NCBI GenBank assembly: GCA_030435675.1
Contig: CM059623.1
Coordinates: 8,086,012 to 8,150,011 of the forward strand
DNA length: 64,000 bases
Source of the DNA: Steinernema hermaphroditum
Taxonomy: Eukaryota > Nematoda > Chromadorea > Rhabditida > Steinernematidae
Reading direction: 5' to 3'
The notes under the pieces are model-generated. The model was not told the origin of the DNA. It was given only the letters and a program-made list of their open reading frames with translations, and did no database searches. Position numbers and translations under genes: made by a program. Positions 33,900 to 46,525 of the stretch are shown piece by piece (positions within the stretch are counted from its first letter, which is position 1; the number at the start of each line of letters is the position of its first letter).

Positions 33900-35109
33900 A
33901 TGGAGGGCGTCTGCGCCAAGGCCGAGGAGTTCCGCTCCTCCGTTGTCTTCAAGACGATCCTCTTCTTCCAGAGCTGCTTCGCCGTCGCCTCCCTTATCGT
34001 CATCGTCTGCTCCGTCGTCTGGATCGCCAAACGGCGGCAAGTGGGCCACCCTAACCTGAAGGTGAGCCTTCAGACCGGCCAGGCGCGTACGACTCCTCTA
34101 GATCCTCTTCCTCAACGCCTTCGTCTTCTACGCTGTCTTTGCTGTCTCCGAGCTGGTCACCAAGGGATCGACGCTGGTCTGTTCCCCGGAAACGTTCCCT
34201 AACGAGCCTCCTTTAGTTCCGGTATCTCTTCCGGGAGGACCCCTGCGCCCTGGTTACGGTAACGTCGGTGTGTGTGGGCCTGCGCGTGCCCGCCTACGTC
34301 TGCATCACCGCCTTCACTGCCATCCACCTGGCCATCGCCTTCGAGCGTTTCTGGGCGACCTACTGGAGGGAGAACTACGAGCGCCAGGGGAGGGCCCTCG
34401 GCGTCGTCCTCTCCGTGGTTACGGTAGGCGACAGGGAGAGGAAGCGTCCCCGAACCCCTTCCAGTGGCTCGTCTCCATTGCCGCACAAGTGGTTATCCTC
34501 TGGGAGGTGGACGTCTCGGAGCCGCGGCCTTACTGCAACGTGACCACCAAGTCCAACTACCGTATCCTCTACGTCTATTATGCGACGCTCATCCTCATCG
34601 ACATCTTCGCCACGATGACCCATGTCGTCCTTCTCAACTTCAACAGAATTCGTCTCAGGCAGTGAGTCCCCTTAAAGGGTCCCACAACGACTACCCTGAG
34701 ACGTTGCAGGATGATGGAACGCTACAACCTGAGCGAGTGCTACCAGCTGAAGGAGAACATCACTGTCATGCGCACCCTCATCCCGCTCGTCATCTTCCAC
34801 ACCGTCATCTACAGTACCTACCTGGGTCTCAGCACCACTGTCCGGCTCCTCCATGACCCCTCTAACTACGTCACCCTCGTCACCTTCATCGAGATGTCCA
34901 ACGTAGGTCCCTTCTTCGCCGCCGCCCGTCCACAGGCGCCCCTTCAGATAGTGTCCGTGTACACGACGCTGCTGCCGCTCTGCATCCTCTACTTGATCAG
35001 CCGGATCCACTGCGGGATGCAAAAGAAGATCAGCTCCATCATCGCTCCCACCGCCAACCCCCAGGACGTCTACTTCGAGGAGCTGCGCACCCAGTGGAGC
35101 AAGCTCTAG
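33900..35109 (+). CDS. nematode serpentine (SR-type) chemoreceptor, Sra/Srab/Sre-like
   Basis: Seven-transmembrane receptor of the nematode chemosensory superfamily, expected on sensory cilia. Exons 33900-34061, 34102-34176, 34217-34423, 34465-34661, 34710-34902 and 34948-35109 join in phase. TM1 is ILFFQSCFAVASLIVIVCSV, and the others follow in order (ILFLNAFVFYAVFAVSEL; VPAYVCITAFTAIHLAIAFE; WLVSIAAQVVILW; YATLILIDIFATM; LIPLVIFHTVIYS; IVSVYTTLLPLCILYLI). The intracellular motif ERYNLSECYQLKENI between TM5 and TM6 is the hallmark of the Sra/Srab/Sre group (RYNLS-x-x-YQ-x-x-ENI). An AG lies 2 bp before the ATG. It is convergent with the FERM gene. Confidence 0.9.
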
Positions 35110-35641
35110 CCCTCTCTGATCTCGCTGTAGCTAATAGAACATTTATTCGCTATGTGGAGACAAGAAGGATCTGACTTCGAGGGACGGAAGGGGGGGGGGT
35201 ATGTACAAAGGAGCGCCACTGGGGAATAAGTTAGGAACGTGGACCTGAACCACGCTACAGGTCGGTGATGAGACGACTCCGCGGCGTCGCCGCCGTCGAC
35301 GGTAGCCCCGTGCGCACAATGGGAATGTAGGTGGTGTGGTGTCCTCCGCTGAACTCGCTGTAATGAGTACGGTAGAGAGGTCGTCTGAAGGGAGGCGCCT
35401 ACCTGTAGTAGTGGGCCTTCGGGGCGCAGTGGCTACCGTAGAAATGCTGAGATTTGGGGGTGCTTCTGTGGATACCGTAGTTCACGTAGTCATGGAGGGG
35501 CGGCTGCAAGGAACGTGTCAGAAGGCGTCGTGTGTGGTCGAGGTGAGGTGTTACCGTGGAGGTGCGACTGTTAGGCGTGGCGAGCGAATCGTTAGAGAGT
35601 GAGTGAGAGGTGAGTGGAGTGAGAAGTGGCTGTAGGACGTA
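35110..35641. other. convergent 3' flanks of the chemoreceptor and FERM genes
   Basis: About 530 bp. A minus-strand AATAAA lies at about 35148-35153, next to a G10 tract (35190-35199), and would serve the FERM gene. Several TAC-N-GTA motifs occur at 35368-35480. No gene. Confidence 0.5.
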
Positions 35642-38200
35642 CTAGGCGGGCGTAGGCAGCTCCTTGACGCCGCCGGAAGAGGAGCGCGAGATGACAGGGA
35701 GCCTCGAGGAGCGTCCCGGAGGCGCCATATTGGACATCTGGCCCCCGCTGGTGGAGGCGGCGAGCGCTGAGGCGCGTCGGGGGATCGCCGAGGGCGCCTT
35801 CAGGTGCGATTCCCTCTTTGGGAGCACCGAGGTCGACATGGCGCTCCTCTGCGGGATGCCCGAGGGCTTCGGAGGCGCATCAGGTTCTTCGTTAGGGAGG
35901 GAAGGAGGATTAGTGGACTCCGGAGGGGGAGGGGACTCCGGAGGACTGTCCGAAGGCTGAAATGGACCCGAGACGCGTCGAAAAAGCACCAGAATAGGAA
36001 GCGGAAAGGAAGCGGGGGAAGCGGACTCACCTTCGCCGGCGCCACCGCCGAGTACTTCGGAATCAGCGTCGGCGACTGAGGGAGGCCATGGATGGCGGCG
36101 TCCTTGTCGCCGATGTCGATGTTGATCACGTGAGCGGAGCCTAGTGGGAGCAAAGGAGTCAGAGGCTCGGAAGAGGGGCGTCTATGTACCTGCGGGCGAC
36201 TGGGAAGGTGCCCGGGGGACGAACGCGGCGGTGTCCGGCTTCTGCGCGCCCGTCGTCGTCGGCAGAATTTGCTCTCGGCTGGCACCGGAGACCGCCGAGG
36301 GGAACGTCGTCGCCGACGCCGCTTCGGGCATCCTGAATACCGTAGTTAGAGGGTTCCCGGAGGGGAAGGGTTACCTCTTCTGGGCGTGGGGACTCTGCGT
36401 CAGTTGCTCGATCTCGGGGATCGTCGGAGGCGGAGAAGTGGCGGCGCCAGAGTAGATGAGACTGTCGAGACGCGCCTCCGCTGCGGCGGCCTTCGACGCT
36501 ACCGTATTCGCGGAGTGGTAGCCACTGGAAAGAACGGATGAGCCGAGGCTACTGAGGGGAGAGCCCTCGCAGCTGACGGGCTTCTCGGCACTTCTAAACG
36601 AGGGAGTGGTGGAAGCCTGACGGAAAGGGACTTACTCTGCCTTCGGGACTTCGGAGGGCGCCACTGCGGGTGGCGGGTCGCGGGAGAGGCCGGCGGCTGC
36701 GGCGATCTGCTGCTTAATCTCCTGGCGGTGCCGTTGGCGGTTCTGGAGAAGGCTTTGGCGCGGTCCGAAGCGCTGCGAGGGGCGCCGCTCGAAGGTGGAG
36801 TGTCGCCGGGAGAGGCGCCCGTCGCGGTGAACGTTCTCGTACTCCGTGCGGCCTCGGTACTTGAAGGTGCTTCCGAGACGGAAGAGCTGCGTCCGCGAGG
36901 TGCGCGTCGGCTGGTGGAACTTGAGGCGGAAGAAGCTGTGGTGCTCGATTGCGCACTTCCAGAGGTGCTTACACGCCTTGTGCGAGGCCAGGTTGAAGAC
37001 GAACGTGTGCAGCTGGATCTGGCCCTTCGTCTGCAAGGATGCGTCTTCCCGAAGCCGGTTCCGGTCACTTACCGCCGCGTCGGCGTCCTCCTCGACGACA
37101 ATGGTCAGCTTCCGGTTGCGGAAGTCGAGCTTCTGAATCTTCTCCCAGCAGAAGAGGCCGATCTTCTGCTTGCCGTCGAAGACGATCATCCCCGTTGGGG
37201 TGAGCCCGAGCCGGTACTCGTTGCCGTCCTTCCCCTCCACTGTGTGCATGTCCACACCGTACAGTTCCAGCCACTTCACCACGTTCAGGTAGTTCAGCTC
37301 TGCCTGCGCCGGTGTCTGGCCCCTAAATGGGGGCTATAGTAACCCGGAGGGCACGGCACCCTACTTGCACTGTAGGTACTCGCGGAGGATGTCGGCCTCC
37401 ATCTGTTCGTCCTGCTCGGGATGGAAGCGGAACTCAGAGACGAACAGCACTGAGTGCTCCTTCGGATCGAAGTCGCCGAACTCTGCTGAAAGGGACCTCC
37501 TCAGTGGCGCCAGGGGTGCGCGGACTCACACTGGAGGGCGAGGGCGCCGAGTTTGGCGGCCGTCTCCTTAGGGCAGTAGACGCGGCCGGACTGGACATCC
37601 TGCTTGAGCTGCAAGAAGAACTGGTAGCGCGTGATCTCCTCGCGGAGGTTACACGGCTCCGACGAGTAGAACTTGACGCGGAAGCGGAACGTGTACGGCG
37701 GCCCGATGGGCACCTGTTTGTTCAGCTTCTTCAGTGGGTCTAGCCAGTGCTGCAAAGGACGGTTAGGCCTTGAACGGACGCGTAATCGGCGCCTTCCGAA
37801 AGCAATTCGCCTCGGATCCGACGCAATTGCGCGTGAGGAAGGCGCACCTGGACGTGATAGTGGTCGGTGAACTGGAGGCCGAAGTAGTCGTGCTCGTCGA
37901 GGTCCATCATGTAGAAAAGCTCCGCGTAGACGTCCTGGCCGGTGGCTTTCTTCTGAAGGGGAGCGTATGAGGAGGGGGCCTCGAGGAGGGACTTACGGGG
38001 ACGATGAGGGTGAGGTCGGTGCCGTCGAGGAGGAGCACCTTGCACTGGCACTCTTTGCGGTCGAGGCGCCGCTCCATGGTGGCCGCGTCGAGCGACTGCT
38101 TCTGGTAGGCCGACGACGAGGCGACTGGCGAGGTCGGAAGCCCTCCGGCGCCGGGGGCGCGGCGGAACCGCTGGCTGAGTGATCGCAGGAAGCCGGGCAT
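35642..38200 (-). CDS. FERM and FERM-adjacent domain protein, EPB41L4/5 (Yurt)-like
   Basis: Membrane-cytoskeleton adaptor. From ATG 38200: a short N-terminus ([14 protein letters not shown]), then the FERM domain. F1 begins at [17 protein letters not shown] and carries [21 protein letters not shown]2 includes [19 protein letters not shown] sequence ([15 protein letters not shown]); F3 includes [20 protein letters not shown] and [19 protein letters not shown]. It is followed by a FERM-adjacent block ([17 protein letters not shown], then [16 protein letters not shown]), which is the EPB41L4/L5 signature. A long Ser/Pro-rich tail continues through several small exons (about 36600-36380, 36340-36190, 36140-36030) and ends ELPTPA at 35642. 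Introns hold TAC-N-GTA motifs. Family assignment is firm; the exact paralogue is not. Confidence 0.9.
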
Positions 38201-41200
38201 CGCGATCGATTCTCTCTGCAAGAGTCTTCTTATCACTCCACCGGGACGCGACGCCGAGTAAACACAAAACAAGCACCCACCTCTGCTGCTTCTGCGTCCG
38301 AAGGCGTCTCGGGGGACGCGAGGCGCTAGGGTACGGTCGGAGCCTGAAACCAATCATATAATTGACATCTGCGCCTCGAAGCCCGCGGCGGAGGAGGGCC
38401 AGAAGCCCTCCAGGGGAGAAGAAGGAGCACATAAAACTATACGACCTCGGAGACAACGCGTGTGGCAGACTCGAGGTAGTAATCAGGAGATGAGTACAGT
38501 ACCCAAGGAGGATGAAGCGCATATCCAATAGGTGCGCATTACTTCGCACCTATCAATCAGAGTAACCTCGTTTTCGCAAAATACGCGCCGAGTCGGTAAT
38601 CGTCCCGAAAACAGGACCTCTTCTCGCGTCCTTCCGAGGGCTAATGGCCGTCGGGACCTAAGCGCATTCATAACCCAGTTCCGCCTTCGCGGATTCATTT
38701 CGCAACAGAGAGAGAGATGTTTCTGTTGGCGCAGCTTGGCCTCGGCAGCTGAGGGGACCGAGGCGGCGAGGCTTCGGTCCCCTGGCGACCGTCGAGGACT
38801 ACAAAAGGCCGATCGATGGCCGTCGAGAATATGTAAATTGCGACGAGTTGTGTAACAGCCGAAAGACAAACAGAGACTCTCGAGGTCGTGGAATTCGAAG
38901 AAGCTCTGGCCACGGGACGATGTACGGTCGCGGCGGTCAGGGCTGTTCGCAGGGAGGTGTTAAACGTTCCTTTCGGCCAGATGGGAGAGCAGTCGTAAAG
39001 GGACACGTGTTTCGAGAAGGGAGGCGGTTAGGGGTGCCCCGAAGAAAGGACGATAATCCTCCACGGACGGAGGAACAGGAAAAAAGTGAAAATGCCTTCA
39101 AGGGGCGATTCTCCGATATTTTACAAAGTACAGTAACTCTTAGTGGGGCAAGGCATGGGTGCAGATCGGGGTAGATCGAATAGAAGGGCCCTCAGCGAGG
39201 ATCGAAGGCGAAGTGGATCGAGGCGAAGAGAGTGGAAGGAGAGTTTAAACGTGGCTCCATCGAAACCAAAACAGAGTTAGGCGTGTTTGCGCGAATTCGG
39301 GGAAGTTGTCCCTCTCTCCGATTAATTATTTATCCGCCAATAAAGCCAACTCGGTCCCTCGAAAACACGCGTCCGAGGGACACTCGAAAGAGAGTCCCTC
39401 CGTCACGGAATCTTCGGAGGAGTCGTCTCAGGAGGCTGATCCACTAATTAGGAGTGCGCAGAACCGGTCGCTGGATCCGCGCATTACAATGACTTAGGGC
39501 TTCGGATCGGGGCCTTTGGGCGCCCCAGAAAGGCGCTTTGTCCTTTCAGCGCAAACAACAACATCAACAAACAGGACGGAAGACGCGTGGACGGTGCAGT
39601 CATAAAGCGGAGGACTGTCCACCGCGTGATCGATCGCTCGACGACCGAACAAGGAGCGCCGGTGACCCAGCGGAGGCCGCGCCCGGGCACCTGGGTGCAT
39701 TTTTGCATATGCTAATTAATTGAGCCCTGTGCGGGCGCCGAAAGGAATCTGAAGGGACCTGGAGCGACCTGGAGGGAGCTGGAGGGGGCATCCGAGGGAC
39801 AGGTGAACGCCAGCCGGGGAGCAGAGTTGGAGGCCGGAAGGTCGACTCCGATGGACTCTGCGATAAGAAGACGAAGATTAGTGCACTAGAACGGATTAGA
39901 GTCACCTTTGGGGGTGACTCAGCCACAGGTTGTGCGAAATGGAGGGGGGAGGTGTCGCCTGGGAAGGGCTGCGCTTTCCTAGGCCCTATCCACGCACTCT
40001 CTCCCCGCGAAAACATCGCCATTATTCGGAATCCGCGTGTTGTTCCCATTCACTCCGAGGCCACAGAGTTTCATCTTAAAAAAAGGAACGGCGCCGGAAA
40101 TAAGCACGCAGAACAAAGACTACCGTACCCCATCGATTACGGCGGACACAATTATCCGACGGCTTTTTGACGTCCACGCGACGCCAATTAGAGCATCGGA
40201 CTCCGTTACGGTCCTCCGTTCTCAGCGGTCGGCGGCGGCGCCCAAAAGCGTTTTTTTGAACGGCGCGGAGGGCCGAGCACACGCTACCGGCGCCGAAACG
40301 CCATCTGCCGCCGGACGACACATTTACAATGCGATTTACGAGTTTAACGGCGAGTTCCGACACGCGGACCGTTCGGCTTAGCGCACAAAAGAGGTTCAAA
40401 AACACGGAAACAGATGATCCGCCGCGCAAACAGAGCCGACGAGCGACGCCAGAGGAGCGAAAGGGAAAGTCGCCCGAGCGGAAGCCCTCGACGGAGAGGA
40501 CCCGACGATCCGACCGAACTCGCGAGATTGTGGTGTGAAGAGCGATAGTGAGTGGACTAGAAGATGGCGCCAAGTGAGTCACAGTCCCACCGTTTTCTCG
40601 GAAGTTACGCGTGGATCAGAATGCCCGAAGACCACCTAGAAGGGCTGCACCCACTTAACACCTCGTCGCTTTTTGTCAACTTTCTCCATTAGGGTCACTC
40701 GAAGTGCGCCCCTAAACCAACAAACCGTCACGAAACGTCTCATTCGCCCCAAGGTCGCCAACTGTTTCTCCCCAAAAAACGCTCGGCCTTCGGCGGCGCC
40801 TAATCTCTGCAGCGCAGAAGAAGGCGATCCAGGTGGAAAAAAAAACACTCGAAAGGGGTCCGAAGGACGGAGGGGCCAGAGGACGCCCTCGAGGCTCGTC
40901 TCCGGAGGCGACTCTGCAGCCTTCACCCCGACGCAAAAGGCGTCGACTGTCACAAACATATAATTAATCTGCGGGTAATTGACACACTTTCCGTCGTTTA
41001 GCGCCGAAAGACGACGAAATCGCGCAAATTCGAGAATTCCGATTCGCGCCACCCACGAAGACACATCAATCAAACGACGGAACTGAAGCGGAGGTGCAAA
41101 ACAGCGCTACCGTATACCTTTCCAGGGGGTTTCTGCTGTGAAAGGTGCGTCTAAGAAGCAACACGACATCGAAGGCCCAGGGGTCCAGGTGTGCGCACTC

Positions 41201-42887
41201 CGATCGCCTCGGATCAGCGAGTCACAGAGCTGTACGACGCCAGTTTCCCGACGGGTCCACGGAACCCGTTCGTTCCCGAATTCCTCGAATTGCTCCACAC
41301 CTCGTCCACAGTGGCGCGGAAGACGATAAAAAGGAGCCGAGTGCATAATCGTAATGAATAAAAAGGCGACCCAAAAGGCGACGATCACTGAGTCGTAGGA
41401 GAGCACGTGAACGCCGTCGCCCCACACACAGCCACTGGGAGGGAAAAAGGCGCGAAACCTGCCCACTCGAAGGAGCTCTTGATCGCTACTGCTGACACCT
41501 CTTTGGCGCCAAAGCGGCGATCGACGTCTTTGTTTGCGGCCGAAGAGTGGACAGCGGAGACGACAGGGCCTCTGGAATCGGAGACCGGACGGCCCGAATC
41601 TGGAGCCGCCCTCTGGAGGCGATCAAAGGAGGGTGGGAGACGCACGTAGGCGATTTTTTGGTGACCGAACGGTGCAAGTACTTTGATGTCGAAGTTTCTT
41701 CGATCACAAACATAAAGAGACTGTAGTCTGAGTTGGAAAGATCCGACGTTCGGAGGGTAAAATACCTCTCCAAAGCAGATGTACCCAGATAACATAGAAG
41801 CTCTGAGTTTCTTTTCTAGAAGACTCTCTCTAAACTAAAAACACAAATCGATCCGACGCGAAAGAGGGCGGCTCGCCGAAACGATCGTATCACAAAAATC
41901 GAGTCCTCTTAAGAACCCAAGGCGCGACTTCTCCTTCGAGCTGCAATTGGAAGCCGCAATCGAGGAAAGAACATCGGAAACGATTGAATTGATTGACAGC
42001 TGCCAGAGCTAATTAATGGACTGGTCAAACCAGTCCAGAGATCTCGGATCAAAGCGTCGATCAGCTGGGGAAAGAAGCCAGGGAGGGCGGAGCCTTGTAT
42101 GTGCAAAATATTTGCATAGAAGTGGGTCCTCGGGAAGCGATGGGGAGTCGCAAACAAACAAGGAACCTGGTAGGTTGACGGAGCGGATTTGCACATCCTG
42201 GCTGATAGGGGGAGCTATCAAACATTGTCTCTCCGTTGGATTCGTTGTGCAAACACGAAAAGCTCTTCACCTTCCCGAGGAAACAACTTCCCCAAAAAGC
42301 TCGTCCAGGGCAAAATCTCCAAAAAGGGCCATCGACGGATGACCACGTCGAAGGGAATCTCGTCCTCACCGGAGACTTTCGCCACTCGAAAACAGTGCGA
42401 ATTACAAATGGGAGAGAAAAAGCGGCGCGATTCATCTCGAAGACGTCGGAGGCATTCGGCCGACGGTCCGTGAAAGGCGAATCAATCGGAGGGGCGCAGC
42501 TGCTTCTCGGGGCGACGTCATCGCCCGAGGGCGACGACCGGAGACGCCCGGGGAAGGCTCCAAACAAACAGCGCCGCCGAAAAAGACGACGTCGATGCAG
42601 GGAATGTGGGGCGGAGGGCGATCGGGGCGCGAGATTCGTCGAGAGAAGGGCGATTACTCGAGAACCCAAACAAAGGGGCGAGGACGTACAAAAGGGACGA
42701 CGACTGTAAACCGCGCGTTATTATGCAAAGGTGGAGGACGAGAGACTCTTCGCCGACCGAAGGACGTCCGAAGGGGTACGGTAAGGGCGAAGTCGCAACA
42801 CTTGGTGCGCAAACAGATCCGATTACATGTTCCCACGAATCTCGACGGTCACTTGTTTATTCGTGCACAGAAGGGAACAGAGGACGC
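38201..42887. other. 4.7 kb gene-poor region upstream of the FERM gene
   Basis: No open frame here has protein-like composition or consistent splice sites. Several AT-rich TAATTAAT-type sites (39711-39722, 42010-42018) and frequent TCGAA/TCGGA-rich GC-rich stretches occur. It may be long-range regulatory sequence or 5' non-coding exons. A 202-codon minus-strand frame (42061-42669) is rejected as a gene. Confidence 0.4.
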
Positions 42888-43061
42888 TTAGATGGCGACG
42901 GTAGAAACGACCGGCGTCGGAGGCGCGGTTGACATGGCGGGGACGGCGGGCGTCTGAGGCGCGCCGACGACGACCTCCTTCTTCACCGGGTCGAACTTCG
43001 GAGCGTTGTAGAGGCGGTAGATCTCGCTGAGGAGATAGCAGACGATCAGGACCTGCAGCAT
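42888..43061 (-). CDS. small membrane-anchored or secreted protein, 57 residues (or last exon)
   Basis: ATG 43061 lies directly after an AG (CCGTTTCAG|ATG), so it is either a trans-spliced start or the start of an internal exon. The peptide begins with a hydrophobic segment (MLQVLIVCYLLSEIYRLYNA), continues KFDPVKKEVVVGA and ends in a Pro/Thr/Val-rich tail, with TAA at 42888-42890. An upstream exon ending in SLHPNK (donor at about 43107) can also join in frame, which would put the hydrophobic stretch internally as a membrane segment. The family is not recognised. Confidence 0.5.
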   Translation of the reverse strand: MLQVLIVCYLLSEIYRLYNAPKFDPVKKEVVVGAPQTPAVPAMSTAPPTPVVSTVAI

Positions 43062-43114
43062 CTGAAACGGAACGGTTAGCGGGTCACGGGAGGGAGAGGA
43101 CTCACTTTGTTGGG

Positions 43115-45530
43115 ATGGAGAGAAACCGACCGACCGACGCAGAGGAGCGGAGGCACAGTCAGAGCCGGAAGGCAGGCGGAGACAAGATGCTGTCTGGAAC
43201 GGCGTTCCTGTCTACTAGACGGCTCTGCTCCAAGGGGACCATTTGATCTGTTTGTGGTGGCGTGACGGGTGGCCCTGCTCATGGTCAAGATTCAGTAGAC
43301 GTTCCGCCATTCCCGTCCTTTGTGAGTCACCCGGATGGGACGTCATTTTCGGGATGGCGATAACCTTGTATGCCACGAAGAACGAAGAGAAGAAGAGCGA
43401 TAAGAAAGAGAACGATTTCGAAATGTCGATTTACAATATACGGCCTCTCTTCCAAGGGCCGACTAGGAGATGGCGACACTCCTCGCCCCGAGCCAATTCC
43501 CCCCGTCCTTCGTCGGCAAAGAAGGAAGCGGAGGTGATCTAGCAAGGGGGTCCCGCTTGGATCACCCTCGACCAGGCCCCTCCGGCCAAAAGACGCTCCG
43601 TGCCGAGTATATCGCCCTGTTTGCCTGGGAAGAGACGAAGGGGGCCGAGGAGCAGAGAACGCTCGGGGTCCTTCTGGGCCCTCTTATCAGCCTCTCCCAC
43701 TCAGTCGACAAAGAGAAACTGCAGGCAGATCGTCGACCACCTCGGCCGTGCATCTCCGCAGTCACCCCATGCACCCCTAGAAGCCGTCCGAAGTGCCGGC
43801 GGCCACCTTACGTGCACACGGACGGAAAACGATTTCGCAAACGGCTCTCTTCGGCCCTTATCATTCTGCAGACCTCTTTTCTTCAGCCGTTGAAAACAAG
43901 CGTGCGCGTGGAACGTTTCAATGAGCACTCAAGAAACGAAGCCTTCTTCTCCTTTTGTGCCAGCACGGTCGAAGGCTGTTTGTTTGTTCAAGCTGCTTGT
44001 CATCCTTTGTGTACATACTATCCGCACTTTAGACTTAGAAAGAAACGTTCCTCGGCGATAGAGCGTTTTATTTGACCAAGAGCTCTGAGTCACTGTCCGA
44101 TCTTCACTCTTTCGAGGCGACTTGTGGCCCCCAAAGGGGAATCAGGGTGAACTAGGATAGGGGGGCTTCTTCCCTTTCAAATCGCCCCGTAGAACAAATT
44201 TTTGTGTCGTAAAGCTGCTGTGAACTGTCTCTGGCGACTTTTAGGGTCGCCAAAGACTGCTTATCACGGAGAAGTCACATTTCCGGCGCACAAAAAAACG
44301 GAATTTCATGTCAAAGTTCATTCCAAAGAGCTCTGTTCGGACTCTGTTCCACATCCTTTAACCGGACACGGTACAGTTGGTTAGGGGAGCACGACGATCC
44401 TTCGATCGGCCCTTTTGTTCCCAAAATAGCCCGGAGAAGTCCTTCTCTCCGAGCGATAGGAGCGTTACGTGGCGCCGCATCATTTCCTCCGCCTCGTCGT
44501 CCCCGAGATACCTACAGAAGCTCCTTTCTTGGCACATCGAGCCCACTCGGGGCCTCTTCCCTGCACGTCTTCGACGACATCGGGCCATTTCAACGCCACC
44601 TCCGCGGTATTCTGACCGCAGAATCGCCTTTCCCCAGATGATCCTATTAGGGCTGGCGCCGGAAAATGTCTCCGATTCGTACAGTCCTAAGCACGAACGG
44701 TGCGCCGGTTTCCCCCAAATCGGGCTTATCGGCGCCGTCTCCTCCCATTCCCATGCGCTTTCACGACCGGGTCTCACTTAAAAGGGCCGTCCGAGGCACG
44801 TCCTAACCACAGTCTCCGCGCTCTTATCGTCGGAGAAGCACGCCGTCTTCGGCGCTTCCTTCTTTTTGTTCGCCTGGACGCCGATTCTGTGGCTATTATT
44901 AAATCGCTCGACGACTTATCTCCGTTTTTGTGCCATCTCTTCTTAGTAACCACACCAAAGTGCCATTTGTGCTTTACCCCATCTGTAAGGCGCAGATTCT
45001 GGGGAGTCGGAGGGGCCTCCACGAGGAATGCCTCCAGAATTCGCATCTTTTTGTTCGTTCCCGTTCTGTCAATCTGAAAGATCGAACCAGATGCCTTTCT
45101 TTCCCTATTTCAGAGTTTAACTTTGATTCGTGCCATGGAATGACACTTATGTGGGGTTCGTAGCATCTTCGAGTTTCTGCAGCGCCTTGATCGCGGTGGG
45201 AATTTGCATGTATTACTCAAAGTCAGCTGTTTTTTCCTGGGATACTTTCCACGGTCTCTTTCGTTCCAAATTACCTTCTCAGTACACTCCTGACTCTCTC
45301 TCTCTCGGATCCTCGGACTCGCTCTCACCCCTGAAGGGTCGATCGTGTCAAGGGAACTCCGATGTCCTCTTGTTTTTCTCGGGCCACGTGACTCTTTATG
45401 TGGAAGCGTTCGCGTGATCTCTGTCCCGATAAGCGACTTTTGTCTTCGGCGATCGGACTCCTTCAGCTGACTATAATCCCTTCGCGTATCGTTCTTCTCT
45501 CGCCTAACCTCTTCCCTTCCAGAAGACTGG
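43115..45530. other. gene-poor stretch
   Basis: Multiple overlapping open frames of about 100-200 codons on both strands, all arginine- and serine-rich as expected of GC-rich non-coding DNA. None joins to a domain. The final 60 bp contain a pyrimidine-rich tract ending TTCCAG just before the next gene. Confidence 0.4.
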
Positions 45531-45869
45531 ATGAGCTGCTCCGTCGCCCAGCGCCCCTCCACCTCGCTCCTCCAGGACGCCGAGCGTCCCCTCCGCCGCC
45601 AGACGGTCTCCTTCGAAGATTCGAAGCGCGTCAAGATCCATGTCAAACTCTCCTCCGCGCGGCACCACTCCGTCCCCGAGATCGTCTTCCGTCCTGCCAT
45701 CGGCCCCGATCAGAAGCCGCGCCGCTCCGCCGCCCCGAACGTCACCGTCGAGGTCTCCCAGAAGCACATCTCGAGGACGCCCTCCGTCCCCAAGTACCTC
45801 AAGTCTGCGCAGCACCGTGTCGTCATTCTCAAGGGGAGGGAGGCGAAGAAGAACCTCTTCATCATATGA
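45531..45869 (+). CDS. small basic protein, 112 residues, unknown
   Basis: Single open frame starting at ATG 45531, nine bases after a strong 3' splice acceptor (CTTCCCTTCCAG at about 45511-45522), so a trans-spliced or 5'-UTR-spliced message is likely. The protein is hydrophilic and basic (MSCSVAQRPSTSLLQD; VSFEDSKRVKIHVKLSSARH; VPKYLKSAQHRVVIL) and ends NLFII. AATAAA follows at 45914-45919, 45 bp after the stop. No family recognised. There is no signal peptide. Confidence 0.6.
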   Translation: MSCSVAQRPSTSLLQDAERPLRRQTVSFEDSKRVKIHVKLSSARHHSVPEIVFRPAIGPDQKPRRSAAPNVTVEVSQKHISRTPSVPKYLKSAQHRVVILKGREAKKNLFII

Positions 45870-46525
45870 CTGCACAGATCGTCTTTTTGTCCGGTTTGCC
45901 TCGCTGATGACCCAATAAACCTATTCACAAAAGCAGCAAAGAGCAAAGTACTGTAGGTAACGTCAGCGCTTTTTCTACGCAGTCTCTACTGTGTCTCTGA
46001 CCTCTGACCTTCTGAGGCCTCTGGAAGGAGAACGTCCCAGGGAGACCGCTCCGAGGAGCACAGAATCTTTTCCTTCACCACTTATCGTTTTTTGGCGACA
46101 AAAGATAAAACATCACGAGTCGGCGCTGATAAACAAAACAAAACGAATTTCTCAAATTCTACAAAGAGCTTAGTCGAGAAGAAGTGGAATGTTTCGCATT
46201 CCTCACGAGATCGTTCCGGGACCACGAAGGGCTCGCTGCCCCTTCTCTATCGATCCTTGAATAGAACCTGTTGCTGTACCTAGACCGGGACTGGGAGTGA
46301 CCACTACTGTGTCACCCACAAACCTACTGTATTTCAGGGCCTTTTTATCAAATGCGAAATATAGTAACACAGTGCATCTTATAGAGGATACGGTGTGAGT
46401 TAGATACAGTAATCGGACTAGAGTGACCATTCGAAATAGAAGCAAATATGCAAAGCAGATTTAGAATCGATTCTACAGTAGGATACCGAAGCTGGAGATC
46501 TTCTTCCGACGCAGACCTCCCCGGC
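45870..46525. other. spacer between convergent small genes
   Basis: About 650 bp with the poly(A) signal of the upstream gene and several TAC-N-GTA motifs (45948, 46406, 46474). No gene. Confidence 0.45.

Noticed and set aside
36728..37339. 203-codon plus-strand frame
   Set aside because: Antisense shadow of the FERM gene.
42061..42669. 202-codon minus-strand frame
   Set aside because: No domain, no splice or start context; composition as expected of GC-rich non-coding DNA.
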